The position numbers were made by a program, and so were the translations under genes. 64,000 nucleotides of DNA from Streptomyces sp. XY006 (GTDB taxonomy: Bacteria; Actinomycetota; Actinomycetes; Streptomycetales; Streptomycetaceae), in the NCBI RefSeq assembly GCF_002237655.1, contig NZ_NOKT01000021.1:1-64000 (forward strand). The letters run 5' to 3'. The notes beneath the pieces were generated by a model. That model was not told where the DNA came from, searched no databases, and worked only from the letters and a program-made list of their open reading frames with translations. Shown here in pieces: positions 16,954 through 24,415 of this stretch. How positions within the stretch are numbered: position 1 is the stretch's first letter; each line of letters starts with the position of its first letter.

Positions 16954-17157
16954 TCAGAGGGTCTGCAGGGTCACCAGAGTGATGCGCGGGGCGTCCTTCG
17001 GGCCCTCCACCTCGATGCGCACCCGCTGCCCGGGGCGCAGCAGCAGCAGACCGCCGGCGTCGAACGCCGCCGCGTCGAAGGGCACCGGAGTGCCGTCGTC
17101 CAGGAGGACCTGCCCGCTGCGGCTGTCGGGGTCGTAGGTGTACGCGGTCGCCTGCAT
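16954..17157 (-). CDS. Small beta-rich protein, cold-shock/OB-like
   Basis: 67 residues. Alternating strands (ATAYTYDPDSRSGQVLLDDGTPVPFDAAAF … LLLLRPGQRVRIEVEG … RITLVTLQTL) resemble the layout of a cold-shock OB fold (G-x-V-x-x-D-G … L-x-x-G-Q-x-V-x-x-x). However, the RNP1/RNP2 aromatic motifs of true CspA proteins are absent. It starts at ATG 17157 and sits 9 bp after cofC, with which it is probably co-transcribed. Function unknown. Confidence 0.8.
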   Translation of the reverse strand: MQATAYTYDPDSRSGQVLLDDGTPVPFDAAAFDAGGLLLLRPGQRVRIEVEGPKDAPRITLVTLQTL

Positions 17158-17166
17158 GCCCGCAGC

Positions 17167-17805
17167 CTACTGCCCGGGGATCAGCAACCGCGCGGCGGCC
17201 GCGGCCGTATGAGGGCCCACCCCGAGGGCGAGCGCGCTGCGCAGGTCGTCGCCGGTGTCCACGTCCTGGCGTACGGAATCCACGGCGGTCAGGGACAGTT
17301 CCACGGCCCCGGACGCGCGGTGCCGGGCGCGGGAATCGGTGCCGAACGCCGGGTGCAATGCGCGGCCCGGGGCGGCGGCCAGAAGAGTCGTGCCGATTGC
17401 GGCCGCATCCGGAAGAAATGCGCGCGGGAATTCCGCGGCGGCGTCGAGTACCCGGGACAATTCCCGCGGGCGCAGCGCCGGCAGATCGGCGTTGAGCGCG
17501 GCCACCGGGCTCGCGGGGCGGGCGGAGCGCACGGCCGCCGCCGCGTGTGCGAGTGCGGCGTTGAGACCGCTGCCCGGCTCGTCGGCGATGATCGCGGCCC
17601 CGAGCGCGGCCAGCGCACGGCCCGCCCGGGCGTCGTCCGTGACGACTGCCACATCCCGCACCGCCGGGCAGGCCAGCACGGCCGCCACCGTGTCCTGCGC
17701 GAAGGCCAGCGCGAGGTCCGGCCGCAGCCCGTCGTCGGCGGTGTCCGCCAGCCTGCTCTTGGCCTGGGCCAGCGGCTTCAGGGGTACGACCAACGTCCAC
17801 TGCAC
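17167..17805 (-). CDS. cofC: 2-phospho-L-lactate / phosphoenolpyruvate guanylyltransferase (coenzyme F420 synthesis)
   Basis: A 212-residue nucleotidyltransferase-fold protein making the guanylylated 3-carbon precursor (from PEP in actinobacteria, where the gene is also called fbiD) for coenzyme F420. Motifs: VVPLKPLAQAKSRLA (~6–20, the LxPxKxxxxAKSRL signature), VVTDDARAG (~53–61), ALNADLPAL (~102–110) and FGTDSRARH (~153–161). Start GTG 17805. Divergent from the acyltransferase gene. Confidence 0.92.
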   Translation of the reverse strand: MQWTLVVPLKPLAQAKSRLADTADDGLRPDLALAFAQDTVAAVLACPAVRDVAVVTDDARAGRALAALGAAIIADEPGSGLNAALAHAAAAVRSARPASPVAALNADLPALRPRELSRVLDAAAEFPRAFLPDAAAIGTTLLAAAPGRALHPAFGTDSRARHRASGAVELSLTAVDSVRQDVDTGDDLRSALALGVGPHTAAAAARLLIPGQ

Positions 17806-17962
17806 GGGTGTTCCGTCCTCCTCTTGTCGCGGTCATTGTCACCCGGGGCCTGAGGCGCCCGGCGTGTCGGGGCGTACGGTGTTCTCGACAGACCGGCGGC
17901 CTGGGGCGACACTTGTGCGGCCCCCGTGGCCGCCGCTTCAGGCCCTAGAGGAAGGTGTCCGC

Positions 17963-18784
17963 GTGCCCCGCCGCAGAATCGGCTTCTGGTACCGCTTCGC
18001 CGCGGTGATCTGCAAACCGCCGCTGGTGGTACTGCTCAGGCGGGACTGGCGCGGAATGGAGCACATTCCGGCCGAGGGTGGATTTATCACCGCGGTGAAC
18101 CACAATTCGCACATCGACCCCTTCGCTTACGCGCACTTTCAGTACAACACCGGGCGCGTCCCGCGATTCCTCGCGAAGAGCGGTCTTTTCAAGAAGGGAT
18201 TCGTCGGCGCCGCGATGCGCGGCACCGGGCAGATCCCCGTCTACCGCGAGAGCACGGACGCGCTCAGCGCCTTCCGGGCCGCGATCGACGCCGTGAACCG
18301 CGGGGAATGCGTCGCCTTCTATCCCGAGGGCACCCTCACCCGCGACCCGGACGGCTGGCCCATGACGGGCAAGACCGGGGCCGCCCGCGTCGCCCTGCAG
18401 ACCAAGTGCCCGGTGATCCCCGTGGCCCAGTGGGGCTGCAACGAGCTGCTGCCGCCGTACGCGAAGAAGCCGCACCTGCTGCCGCGCAAGACGCATCGGG
18501 TCCTCGCCGGACCGCCGGTCGACCTCTCCCGGTTCTACGACCGGGAGATGACCGCGGACCTGCTGAAGGAGGCCACGGAGGTGATCATGGCCGCCATCAC
18601 CGCGCAGCTGGAGGAGATCCGCGGGGAGAAGGCGCCCGAGACGCCCTACGACCCGCGCCGGGAGCGGATCGAGCAGCGGCGCCGCACGCAGAAGCAGACC
18701 AAGCGGGGCGGGCAGGAGCCGGGGCGGCCGGTACGGTCGGCACAGTCGCCGAAGTCGGTGCAGGAAGAGGGGCTGGGCACGTGA
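17963..18784 (+). CDS. 1-acyl-sn-glycerol-3-phosphate acyltransferase (PlsC family)
   Basis: A 273-residue membrane-associated acyltransferase of the PlsC/AGPAT type, adding the second acyl chain in phosphatidic acid synthesis. Motif I NHNSHID (~52–58), motif II around GTGQIPVYRES, motif III FYPEGTLTRD (~119–128) and a later VIPVAQWG are visible. Start GTG 17963 follows gaggaagg. The C-terminal ~40 residues are basic and low-complexity. The stop overlaps the gpsA start (GTGA). Coupling with gpsA makes a phospholipid-precursor pair; which lysophospholipid it prefers is unknown. Confidence 0.92.
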   Translation: MPRRRIGFWYRFAAVICKPPLVVLLRRDWRGMEHIPAEGGFITAVNHNSHIDPFAYAHFQYNTGRVPRFLAKSGLFKKGFVGAAMRGTGQIPVYRESTDALSAFRAAIDAVNRGECVAFYPEGTLTRDPDGWPMTGKTGAARVALQTKCPVIPVAQWGCNELLPPYAKKPHLLPRKTHRVLAGPPVDLSRFYDREMTADLLKEATEVIMAAITAQLEEIRGEKAPETPYDPRRERIEQRRRTQKQTKRGGQEPGRPVRSAQSPKSVQEEGLGT

Positions 18785-19791
18785 GCAAGCCGGTCAAGGC
18801 GGCGGTTCTGAGCGCCGGTTCGTGGGGCACGGCCTTCGGCATGGTGCTCGCGGACGCGGGGTGCGAGGTCACCCTCTGGGGGCGCCGCCCGGAGCTCGTG
18901 GAGGCGATCAACTCCACGCGGACCAATCCCGACTACTTCCCGGGCGTCGAGCTCCCGGAGCAGGTGCGGGCCACCACGGACCCCGCCGAGGCCGCGGCCG
19001 GCGCCGACTTCACGGTCCTGTCGGTTCCCTCGCAGACCCTGCGCGGCAATCTCGCCGAGTGGGCCCCGCTGCTCGCCCCGGACACCGTCCTGGTGTCGCT
19101 GATGAAGGGCGTCGAACTCGGCTCCGCGATGCGCATGAGCGAGGTCATCGACGACGTCGCCAAGGTCGGCCCGGACCGGATCGCCGTGGTCACCGGGCCC
19201 AACCTGGCCCGGGAGATCGCCGCGCGCATGCCGGCCGCGGCCGTCGTGGCCTGCACCGACGAGGCCGTCGCCCAGCGGCTCCAGGCCGCCTGCCACACGC
19301 CCTACTTCCGCCCGTACACCAACACGGACGTGGTCGGGTGCGAACTGGGCGGAGCCGTGAAGAACGTCATCGGTCTCGCCGTCGGCATCGCGGACGGCAT
19401 GGGGCTCGGCGACAACGCCAAGGGCTCGCTCATCACCCGCGGCCTCGCCGAGACCACCCGGCTCGGCATGGTGCTCGGCGCCGACCCGCTCACCTTCTCC
19501 GGACTGGCGGGCCTGGGCGACCTGGTGGCGACCTGCTCCTCGCCGCTGTCGCGCAACCACACCTTCGGCACCAACCTCGGCAAGGGCATGACGCTGCAGG
19601 AGACCATCGCGGTCACCAAGCAGACCGCCGAGGGCGTCAAGTCCTGCGAGTCGGTGCTGGATCTGGCCCGCAGGCACGGCGTCGACATGCCGATCACGGA
19701 GACGGTCGTCGGCATCGTGCACGAGGGCAAGCCCCCGGTGGTCGCCCTCAAGGAGCTGATGTCGCGCAGCGCGAAGCCCGAACGACGCTGA
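18781..19791 (+). CDS. gpsA: Glycerol-3-phosphate dehydrogenase [NAD(P)+]
   Basis: A 336-residue GpsA reducing dihydroxyacetone phosphate to sn-glycerol 3-phosphate for lipid synthesis. N-terminal Rossmann motif LSAGSWGTAFG (~9–19), substrate/cofactor region TGPNLAREIA (~139), catalytic Lys in GGAVKNVIGLAVG (~195) and LAGLGDLVATCSS (~240) are all present. Start GTG overlaps the acyltransferase stop by 4 bp, so translation is probably coupled. Confidence 0.97.
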   Translation: MSKPVKAAVLSAGSWGTAFGMVLADAGCEVTLWGRRPELVEAINSTRTNPDYFPGVELPEQVRATTDPAEAAAGADFTVLSVPSQTLRGNLAEWAPLLAPDTVLVSLMKGVELGSAMRMSEVIDDVAKVGPDRIAVVTGPNLAREIAARMPAAAVVACTDEAVAQRLQAACHTPYFRPYTNTDVVGCELGGAVKNVIGLAVGIADGMGLGDNAKGSLITRGLAETTRLGMVLGADPLTFSGLAGLGDLVATCSSPLSRNHTFGTNLGKGMTLQETIAVTKQTAEGVKSCESVLDLARRHGVDMPITETVVGIVHEGKPPVVALKELMSRSAKPERR

Positions 19792-19850
19792 GCGACGCGA
19801 GGCGGCGGGCGCTGTCTCCGGGCCCTACCACCGGGTACTCTCGACGCGAT

Positions 19851-21008
19851 ATGAGCACCGAGAACCTCCCCCAGAGCCCCGAGCAGCCGCCTCGCAAGCC
19901 GCGTGTGGCCGTCGTGTTCGGCGGGCGCAGCTCCGAACACGGGATCTCCGTGGTCACCGCCGGCGCCGTCCTCAAAGCCATCGACCGGACGAAGTACGAC
20001 GTCCTCCCGATCGGCATCACCCAGGACGGCCGTTGGGCGCTCACGGCGGACGAACCGGAGCGGATGGCGATCGTCGACCGGCGCCCGCCGAGCGTCGACG
20101 CGCTCGCCGAGTCGGCCGAGGGCGGAGTGATCCTCCCGGTCGACCCCGCCAGCCGCGAAGTCGTCTACAGCGAGCCGGGATCGGTGCCCAAGGCGCTCGG
20201 CGAGGTCGACGTGGTCTTCCCGGTGCTGCACGGCCCGTACGGCGAGGACGGCACCCTCCAGGGCCTCCTGGAGCTCTCCGGGGTCCCGTACGTGGGTTCG
20301 GGTGTGCTCGCCTCGGCCGTCGGCCAGGACAAGGAGTACATGAAGCGGGTGTTCACCTCCTTCGGGCTGAAGGTGGGCCCGTACGTGGTGATCCGGCCGC
20401 GCGAGTGGGAGCGCGACCAGGCCGCGGCCCGCAAGAAGATCGTCGACTTCGCCGGTGAGCACGGCTGGCCGCTGTTCGTGAAGCCCTCGCGCGCCGGTTC
20501 GTCGATCGGCATCACCAAGGTCGACGACCTCTCCGGCCTGGACGAGGCGATCGAAGAGGCCCGGCGCCACGACCCGAAGATCCTCGTGGAGGCCGCTCTG
20601 CGCGGCCGCGAGATCGAGTGCGGCGTCCTGGAGTTCGAGGACGGCCCCCGCTCCTCGGTGCCCGCGGAGATCCCGCCGCCGCAGGCGCAGGCGTACTACG
20701 ACTTCGAGGCCAAGTACATCGACTCCACGCCGGGGATCGTGCCGGCGCCGCTGACGCCGGAGGAGACGGCCGAGGTGCGGCGCCTGGCGGTGGACGCCTT
20801 CGAGGCGGCCTCCTGCGAGGGCCTGGTCCGCGCGGACTTCTTCCTCACCGAGGACGGCGAGTTCGTGATCAACGAGATCAACACCATGCCCGGCTTCACG
20901 CCCATCTCGATGTACCCGCAGATGTGGCAGGCGAGCGGGGTGAGCTACCCGGAGCTGATCGACCGGCTGGTGCAGGCGGCGCTGCGCCGTTCGACGGGTC
21001 TGCGCTGA
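19851..21008 (+). CDS. ddlA: D-alanine–D-alanine ligase
   Basis: A 385-residue ATP-grasp enzyme making D-Ala-D-Ala for peptidoglycan. N-terminal VVFGGRSSEHGISVVTA (~21–37), the central LFVKPSRAGSSIGITKV ATP-grasp loop (~208–224) and the C-terminal metal/substrate site FFLTEDGEFVINEINTMPGFTPISMYP (~330–355) are intact. Start ATG 19851 has tactct 9 nt upstream and no clear ribosome binding site, so the mRNA may be nearly leaderless. The terminator lies inside the end of the convergent gene. Nothing in the motifs points to a D-Ala-D-Lac (vancomycin-resistance) type. Confidence 0.96.
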   Translation: MSTENLPQSPEQPPRKPRVAVVFGGRSSEHGISVVTAGAVLKAIDRTKYDVLPIGITQDGRWALTADEPERMAIVDRRPPSVDALAESAEGGVILPVDPASREVVYSEPGSVPKALGEVDVVFPVLHGPYGEDGTLQGLLELSGVPYVGSGVLASAVGQDKEYMKRVFTSFGLKVGPYVVIRPREWERDQAAARKKIVDFAGEHGWPLFVKPSRAGSSIGITKVDDLSGLDEAIEEARRHDPKILVEAALRGREIECGVLEFEDGPRSSVPAEIPPPQAQAYYDFEAKYIDSTPGIVPAPLTPEETAEVRRLAVDAFEAASCEGLVRADFFLTEDGEFVINEINTMPGFTPISMYPQMWQASGVSYPELIDRLVQAALRRSTGLR

Positions 21009-21036
21009 CGCCGCTGCGCGGACGGACGGCAGGTGA

Positions 21037-21552
21037 TCAGGAGGCGATCCCCTTGGGGATCGCCTTTTTCACGGCCGCGGCCAGATCGATCAGGACACCG
21101 GAGCTGTCCACGCCCTCCGGCACCTGCACCTCGACGTAGACCTTGCGGTTGGCGGTGGTGAACCGGTGGGCGTCGCCCTGCTTCTCCATCAGCCAGTCGA
21201 CCCCGTTCACACCGCCGGCGACGGCGTCCGCGTCCCGCCCCTCGGCCACCTTCGGATCCACCATCTTCGGCGGCTGCGGTACACCGCAGCGAAGTATGAT
21301 CGCCGGGCTGCCCCAGGCCGCCGTCAGCGCGGACGCGGGCTCGGGGTCCTCGCGACGCTCACCGTCCACCTTCGCGGGCAGTACCTTGTCCAGGTCCCGG
21401 CACAGTTTCGTGACCCCGGCGTCCGGACTGGGAACCGCCGCCGACGCGCTGTCGTCTGCTGAGGAGCAGCCCGCGGCAGTGATCAACAGCGCGAGAGCGG
21501 GCAGGCGGAACACGCGGAGGACACGACGGTGCCGGTGACGGAAAGAGTTCAC
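21037..21552 (-). CDS. DUF3515-family lipoprotein
   Basis: About 171 residues, exported lipoprotein of unknown role. A basic N-terminus (FRHRHRR) and hydrophobic LPALALLITAAGC with lipobox AAGC are followed by a ~125-residue extracytoplasmic domain containing the family's WGSPAIILRCGVP and DWLMEKQGDAHRFTTANRKVYVEVQVPE segments. The start is set at GTG 21552, because taccct on the reverse strand ends 6 nt before it, fitting a leaderless mRNA; GTG 21558 is an in-frame alternative. Actinobacterial homologues sit between ddl and thiL. Confidence 0.85.
   Translation of the reverse strand: MNSFRHRHRRVLRVFRLPALALLITAAGCSSADDSASAAVPSPDAGVTKLCRDLDKVLPAKVDGERREDPEPASALTAAWGSPAIILRCGVPQPPKMVDPKVAEGRDADAVAGGVNGVDWLMEKQGDAHRFTTANRKVYVEVQVPEGVDSSGVLIDLAAAVKKAIPKGIAS
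21043..21069 (+). terminator. ddlA intrinsic terminator, embedded in the convergent gene's last codons
   Basis: Perfect 10-bp stem ggcgatcccc / ggggatcgcc with a 2-nt loop followed by ttttt; the clearest rho-independent terminator in the window. On the other strand the stem encodes the C-terminus KAIPKGIAS of the DUF3515 lipoprotein (stop at 21037–21039). Confidence 0.92.
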
Positions 21553-21572
21553 CGGCACAGGGTAGACGGGGG

Positions 21573-21806
21573 CTAGAGATGGACGACCGGGCAGGTCAGA
21601 GTGCGGGTGATGCCGTCCACCTGCTGGACCTTGGCGACCACCATGCGACCGAGGTCGTCGACGGTGTCGGCCTGGGCCCGCACGATCACGTCGTACGGTC
21701 CTGTGACGTCCTCGGCCTGGATGACCCCAGGGATCTTGCTGATCGTCTCGGCGACGGTCGACGCCTTGCCGACCTCCGTCTGGATCAGGATGTACGCCTG
21801 TACCAC
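21573..21806 (-). CDS. Lrp/AsnC-type ligand-binding (RAM) domain protein without HTH
   Basis: 77 residues that form only the effector-binding half of an Lrp/AsnC regulator (VQAYILIQTEVGKASTVAETISKIPGV … TGPYDVIVRAQADTVDDL … ITRTLTCPVVHL). The DNA-binding half is absent, so it probably assembles as a ligand-sensing oligomer or modulates other Lrp proteins. GTG 21806 is preceded on its strand by ctggagg. Length is normal for this standalone family, so it is not a truncation. Confidence 0.9.
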   Translation of the reverse strand: MVQAYILIQTEVGKASTVAETISKIPGVIQAEDVTGPYDVIVRAQADTVDDLGRMVVAKVQQVDGITRTLTCPVVHL

Positions 21807-22012
21807 GGAACCTCCAGGGCGGCCACGAGGATCATGTGGGGAAAAGGAACGCCACGGTATCGCGTTGCCGCTCGCCGCGGGGAGACCTGCGGATACCGGG
21901 TCTTGCGCGCCGGGGCGCAGGTCCGGCAGAACGTGACGGTCACATCGACCGTAACGAGGACCGAGATGCCCCGCGACCGGGCACGGACAGGGACAGAAGG
22001 GGAGAAAGGGCA

Positions 22013-22978
22013 ATGAAGGGCACTGTTGGTGAGCTCGGTGAGTTCGGGCTCATCAGGGAGCTCACCTCCCGTCTGACCACCACCCCGGCGGTCCGGGTCG
22101 GCCCCGGCGACGACGCCGCCGTGGTGGCCGCACCCGACCGCAGGGTCGTGGCGAGCACGGACATCCTGGTGGAGGGCCGGCACTTCCGCCGGGACTGGTC
22201 GACGGCCTACGACGTCGGCCGCAAGGCCGCCGCGCAGAACCTGGCCGACATCGCCGCCATGGGCGCCGTGCCGACCGCGCTGCTGCTCGGCCTGGTCGTC
22301 CCGGCCGAGCTGCCGGTGACGTGGCCGAGCGAACTGATGGACGGCCTGCGCGACGAGTGCCAGGTGGCCGGTGCCGCCGTGGTCGGCGGGGACGTCGTGC
22401 GCGGCGACTCGATCATGGTGTCGATCACCGCGCTGGGCGATCTACGCAACCAGGAGCCGGTGACGCGGGCGGGGGCGCAGCCCGGCGACCTCGTCGCCGT
22501 GACGGGCTGGCTGGGCTGGTCGGCGGCCGGGTACGCGGTGCTGTCCCGGGGGTTCCGCTCGCCGCGGGCGTTCGTGGAGGCCCACCGGCGGCCCGAGCCG
22601 CCGTACCACGCCGGGCCGGCCGCAGCCGGGCTCGGGGCGACCGCCATGTGCGACGTGAGCGACGGACTGATCGCCGACCTGGGGCACATCGCCGAGGCCA
22701 GCAAGGTGCGCATCGACATCCGCTCCCAGGCGATCGACATCCCGTCCCAGATGAACGACATCGGGCAGGCCGTCGGGGTCGACCCGATGCAGTGGGTGCT
22801 GACCGGGGGAGAGGACCACGCGATCGTGGCGACCTTCCCGCCGGATGTGAAGCTGCCCGCCCGCTGGAAGGTCATCGGCGAGGTCCTCAACCCCTCGGCG
22901 CTGCCCCAGGTGACGGTCGACGGGGCGCCGTGGACCAGCAAGGGCGGCTGGGACCACTTCGGGGACGTGGAGTCATGA
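22013..22978 (+). CDS. thiL: Thiamine-monophosphate kinase
   Basis: A 321-residue ThiL of the AIR-synthetase/PurM fold, phosphorylating TMP to the active cofactor TPP. GEFGLIRELTSRL (~7–19), VGPGDDAAVV (~28–37, ATP/Mg loop), DILVEGRHFRRDW (~51–63), VVGGDVVRGD (~124–133) and MCDVSDGLIADLGHIA (~214–229) match the family. ATG 22013 follows a purine-rich ggggagaaaggg. It overlaps thiD by 4 bp (ATGA). Confidence 0.95.
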   Translation: MKGTVGELGEFGLIRELTSRLTTTPAVRVGPGDDAAVVAAPDRRVVASTDILVEGRHFRRDWSTAYDVGRKAAAQNLADIAAMGAVPTALLLGLVVPAELPVTWPSELMDGLRDECQVAGAAVVGGDVVRGDSIMVSITALGDLRNQEPVTRAGAQPGDLVAVTGWLGWSAAGYAVLSRGFRSPRAFVEAHRRPEPPYHAGPAAAGLGATAMCDVSDGLIADLGHIAEASKVRIDIRSQAIDIPSQMNDIGQAVGVDPMQWVLTGGEDHAIVATFPPDVKLPARWKVIGEVLNPSALPQVTVDGAPWTSKGGWDHFGDVES

Positions 22979-23784
22979 GCCCCACCGTCCCCAGCGTCCC
23001 CACCGTCCTCACCGTCGCCGGGTCCGACTCGGGCGGCGGCGCCGGCATCCAGGCCGACCTGAAGACGATGCTCGCGCTCGGCGTCCACGGCATGAGCGTG
23101 ATCACCGCCGTGACCGCGCAGAACTCGCTCGGGGTGCAGGGCGCCTGGGAGCTACCCGTGGCGGCCGTGCGCGCCCAGTACCGCAGCGTCGTCGACGACA
23201 TCGGCGTCCAGGCGGTCAAGACCGGCATGCTCGCCTCGGCGGAACTCGTCGAGGAGGTCGCCGAGTTGATCGCCGGAACGGACGCCCCGGCGGTCGTCGA
23301 CCCGGTCGGCGTCTCCAAGCATGGCGACTCCCTGCTCGCCGCCTCCGCGCTGGACTCGGTCCGTACGAAGCTGCTGCCGGTGGCGACGGTCGCCACGCCC
23401 AACCTCGACGAGGTGGCCCAGCTGACGGGCGTGCGCGTCGAGTCGGAGGGCGAGATGCGCCGGGCCGCGGCGGCCGTGCTCGCATACGGGCCGCGCTGGG
23501 CGCTGATCAAGGGCGGTCACCTCGCGGGGGACGCCGTGGACCTGCTCACGGACGGCTCCGAGGAGCACTGGCTGCGGGCGCCCCGGCATGACAACCGCCA
23601 CACCCACGGCACCGGCTGCACGCTCGCCTCCGCGATCGCCGCGCGGCTCGCGAAGGGCGACTCCGTGCCGGAGGCGGTGGCGGCGGCCAAGGAGTACGTC
23701 ACCGGGGCCGTCGCGGCCGGGTTCGCGCTCGGCGGGGGGATCGGGCCGGTGGACCACGGCTGGCGCTTCCGCGGCGACTCGTGA
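22975..23784 (+). CDS. thiD: Hydroxymethylpyrimidine / phosphomethylpyrimidine kinase
   Basis: A 269-residue ribokinase-like kinase that phosphorylates HMP and HMP-P for thiamine synthesis. TVAGSDSGGGAGIQADLK (~13–30), VVDPVGVSKHGDSLL (~105–119) and the anion hole/catalytic Cys motif HGTGCTLASAIAA (~209–221) are present. The start overlaps the thiL stop, forming a two-gene thiamine salvage/activation unit. Confidence 0.95.
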   Translation: MSPTVPSVPTVLTVAGSDSGGGAGIQADLKTMLALGVHGMSVITAVTAQNSLGVQGAWELPVAAVRAQYRSVVDDIGVQAVKTGMLASAELVEEVAELIAGTDAPAVVDPVGVSKHGDSLLAASALDSVRTKLLPVATVATPNLDEVAQLTGVRVESEGEMRRAAAAVLAYGPRWALIKGGHLAGDAVDLLTDGSEEHWLRAPRHDNRHTHGTGCTLASAIAARLAKGDSVPEAVAAAKEYVTGAVAAGFALGGGIGPVDHGWRFRGDS

Positions 23785-23895
23785 CGGCGCGGGCGGCGGG
23801 TGGGGTACGCCGGCGGGCGACGGGCTGAGGGCGATGCGCCTAGGCTGGTCTGTTGGGGCGATGCGCCTTGGCCGTTCCGCTGCGAGCACGCCAAA

Positions 23896-23923
23896 GAGCC
23901 GGTCCACCTGGGTGGACCGGCTC
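23896..23923. terminator. Bidirectional terminator between thiD and rpmB
   Basis: Perfect 13-bp stem gagccggtccacc / ggtggaccggctc with a 2-nt loop; aaa on one side and ctt on the other. Confidence 0.88.
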
Positions 23924-23961
23924 CTTCGGCGAACCAGCAGTGGCCGCGCGCTAGCTGAGCG

Positions 23962-24147
23962 TCAGCGCGAGACCTTGCCGGCCTTGATGCACGAGGTGCA
24001 AGCGTTCACGCGCTTCGGCGTCCCGCCCACCACGGTACGCACACGCTGGATGTTCGGGTTCCAGCGGCGGGACGTACGGCGGTGCGAGTGCGAGATGTTG
24101 TTGCCGAAGCCCGGCCCCTTGCCGCAGACGTCGCAGTTGGCAGCCAC
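23962..24147 (-). CDS. rpmB: 50S ribosomal protein L28 (zinc-binding, C+ form)
   Basis: 61 residues. It starts MAANCDVCGKGPGFG and ends with ACTSCIKAGKVSR, so the two CxxC pairs of the zinc ribbon are intact. In Streptomyces, C+ ribosomal proteins have zinc-free paralogues induced by Zn starvation; this is the Zn-requiring copy. It is divergent from the DAK2 gene, an order also seen around yloV/recG in Firmicutes. Confidence 0.97.
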   Translation of the reverse strand: MAANCDVCGKGPGFGNNISHSHRRTSRRWNPNIQRVRTVVGGTPKRVNACTSCIKAGKVSR

Positions 24148-24415
24148 GGGTCACTCCAAAGACTTCAGATGCACTTACGGTTAATCCCGGCATGCCGGGA
24201 TCGAGATCCTGTGGCTCCAGGAGCCGGCGAGATCTGAGTGGCGCTGCCAGGTGGGAAAGCCCGATCAGGATCGGGCAACCGGAGCAGCATACAACGGCTG
24301 CACCCGTACAAGAAAACTAGCACGGCAGCTCAGGGCCCCGCCCCCGGCCCTCTTCCGGCGGGGACCGCCCCGGGGTCTACGCTGCGTGCCACGTCCAGCA
24401 GCTCAGGGAGGCGCG

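Noticed and set aside
21573..21806. Lrp-type gene as a truncated regulator
   Set aside because: Standalone RAM-domain proteins of this size are a regular family, with a good start and ribosome binding site.
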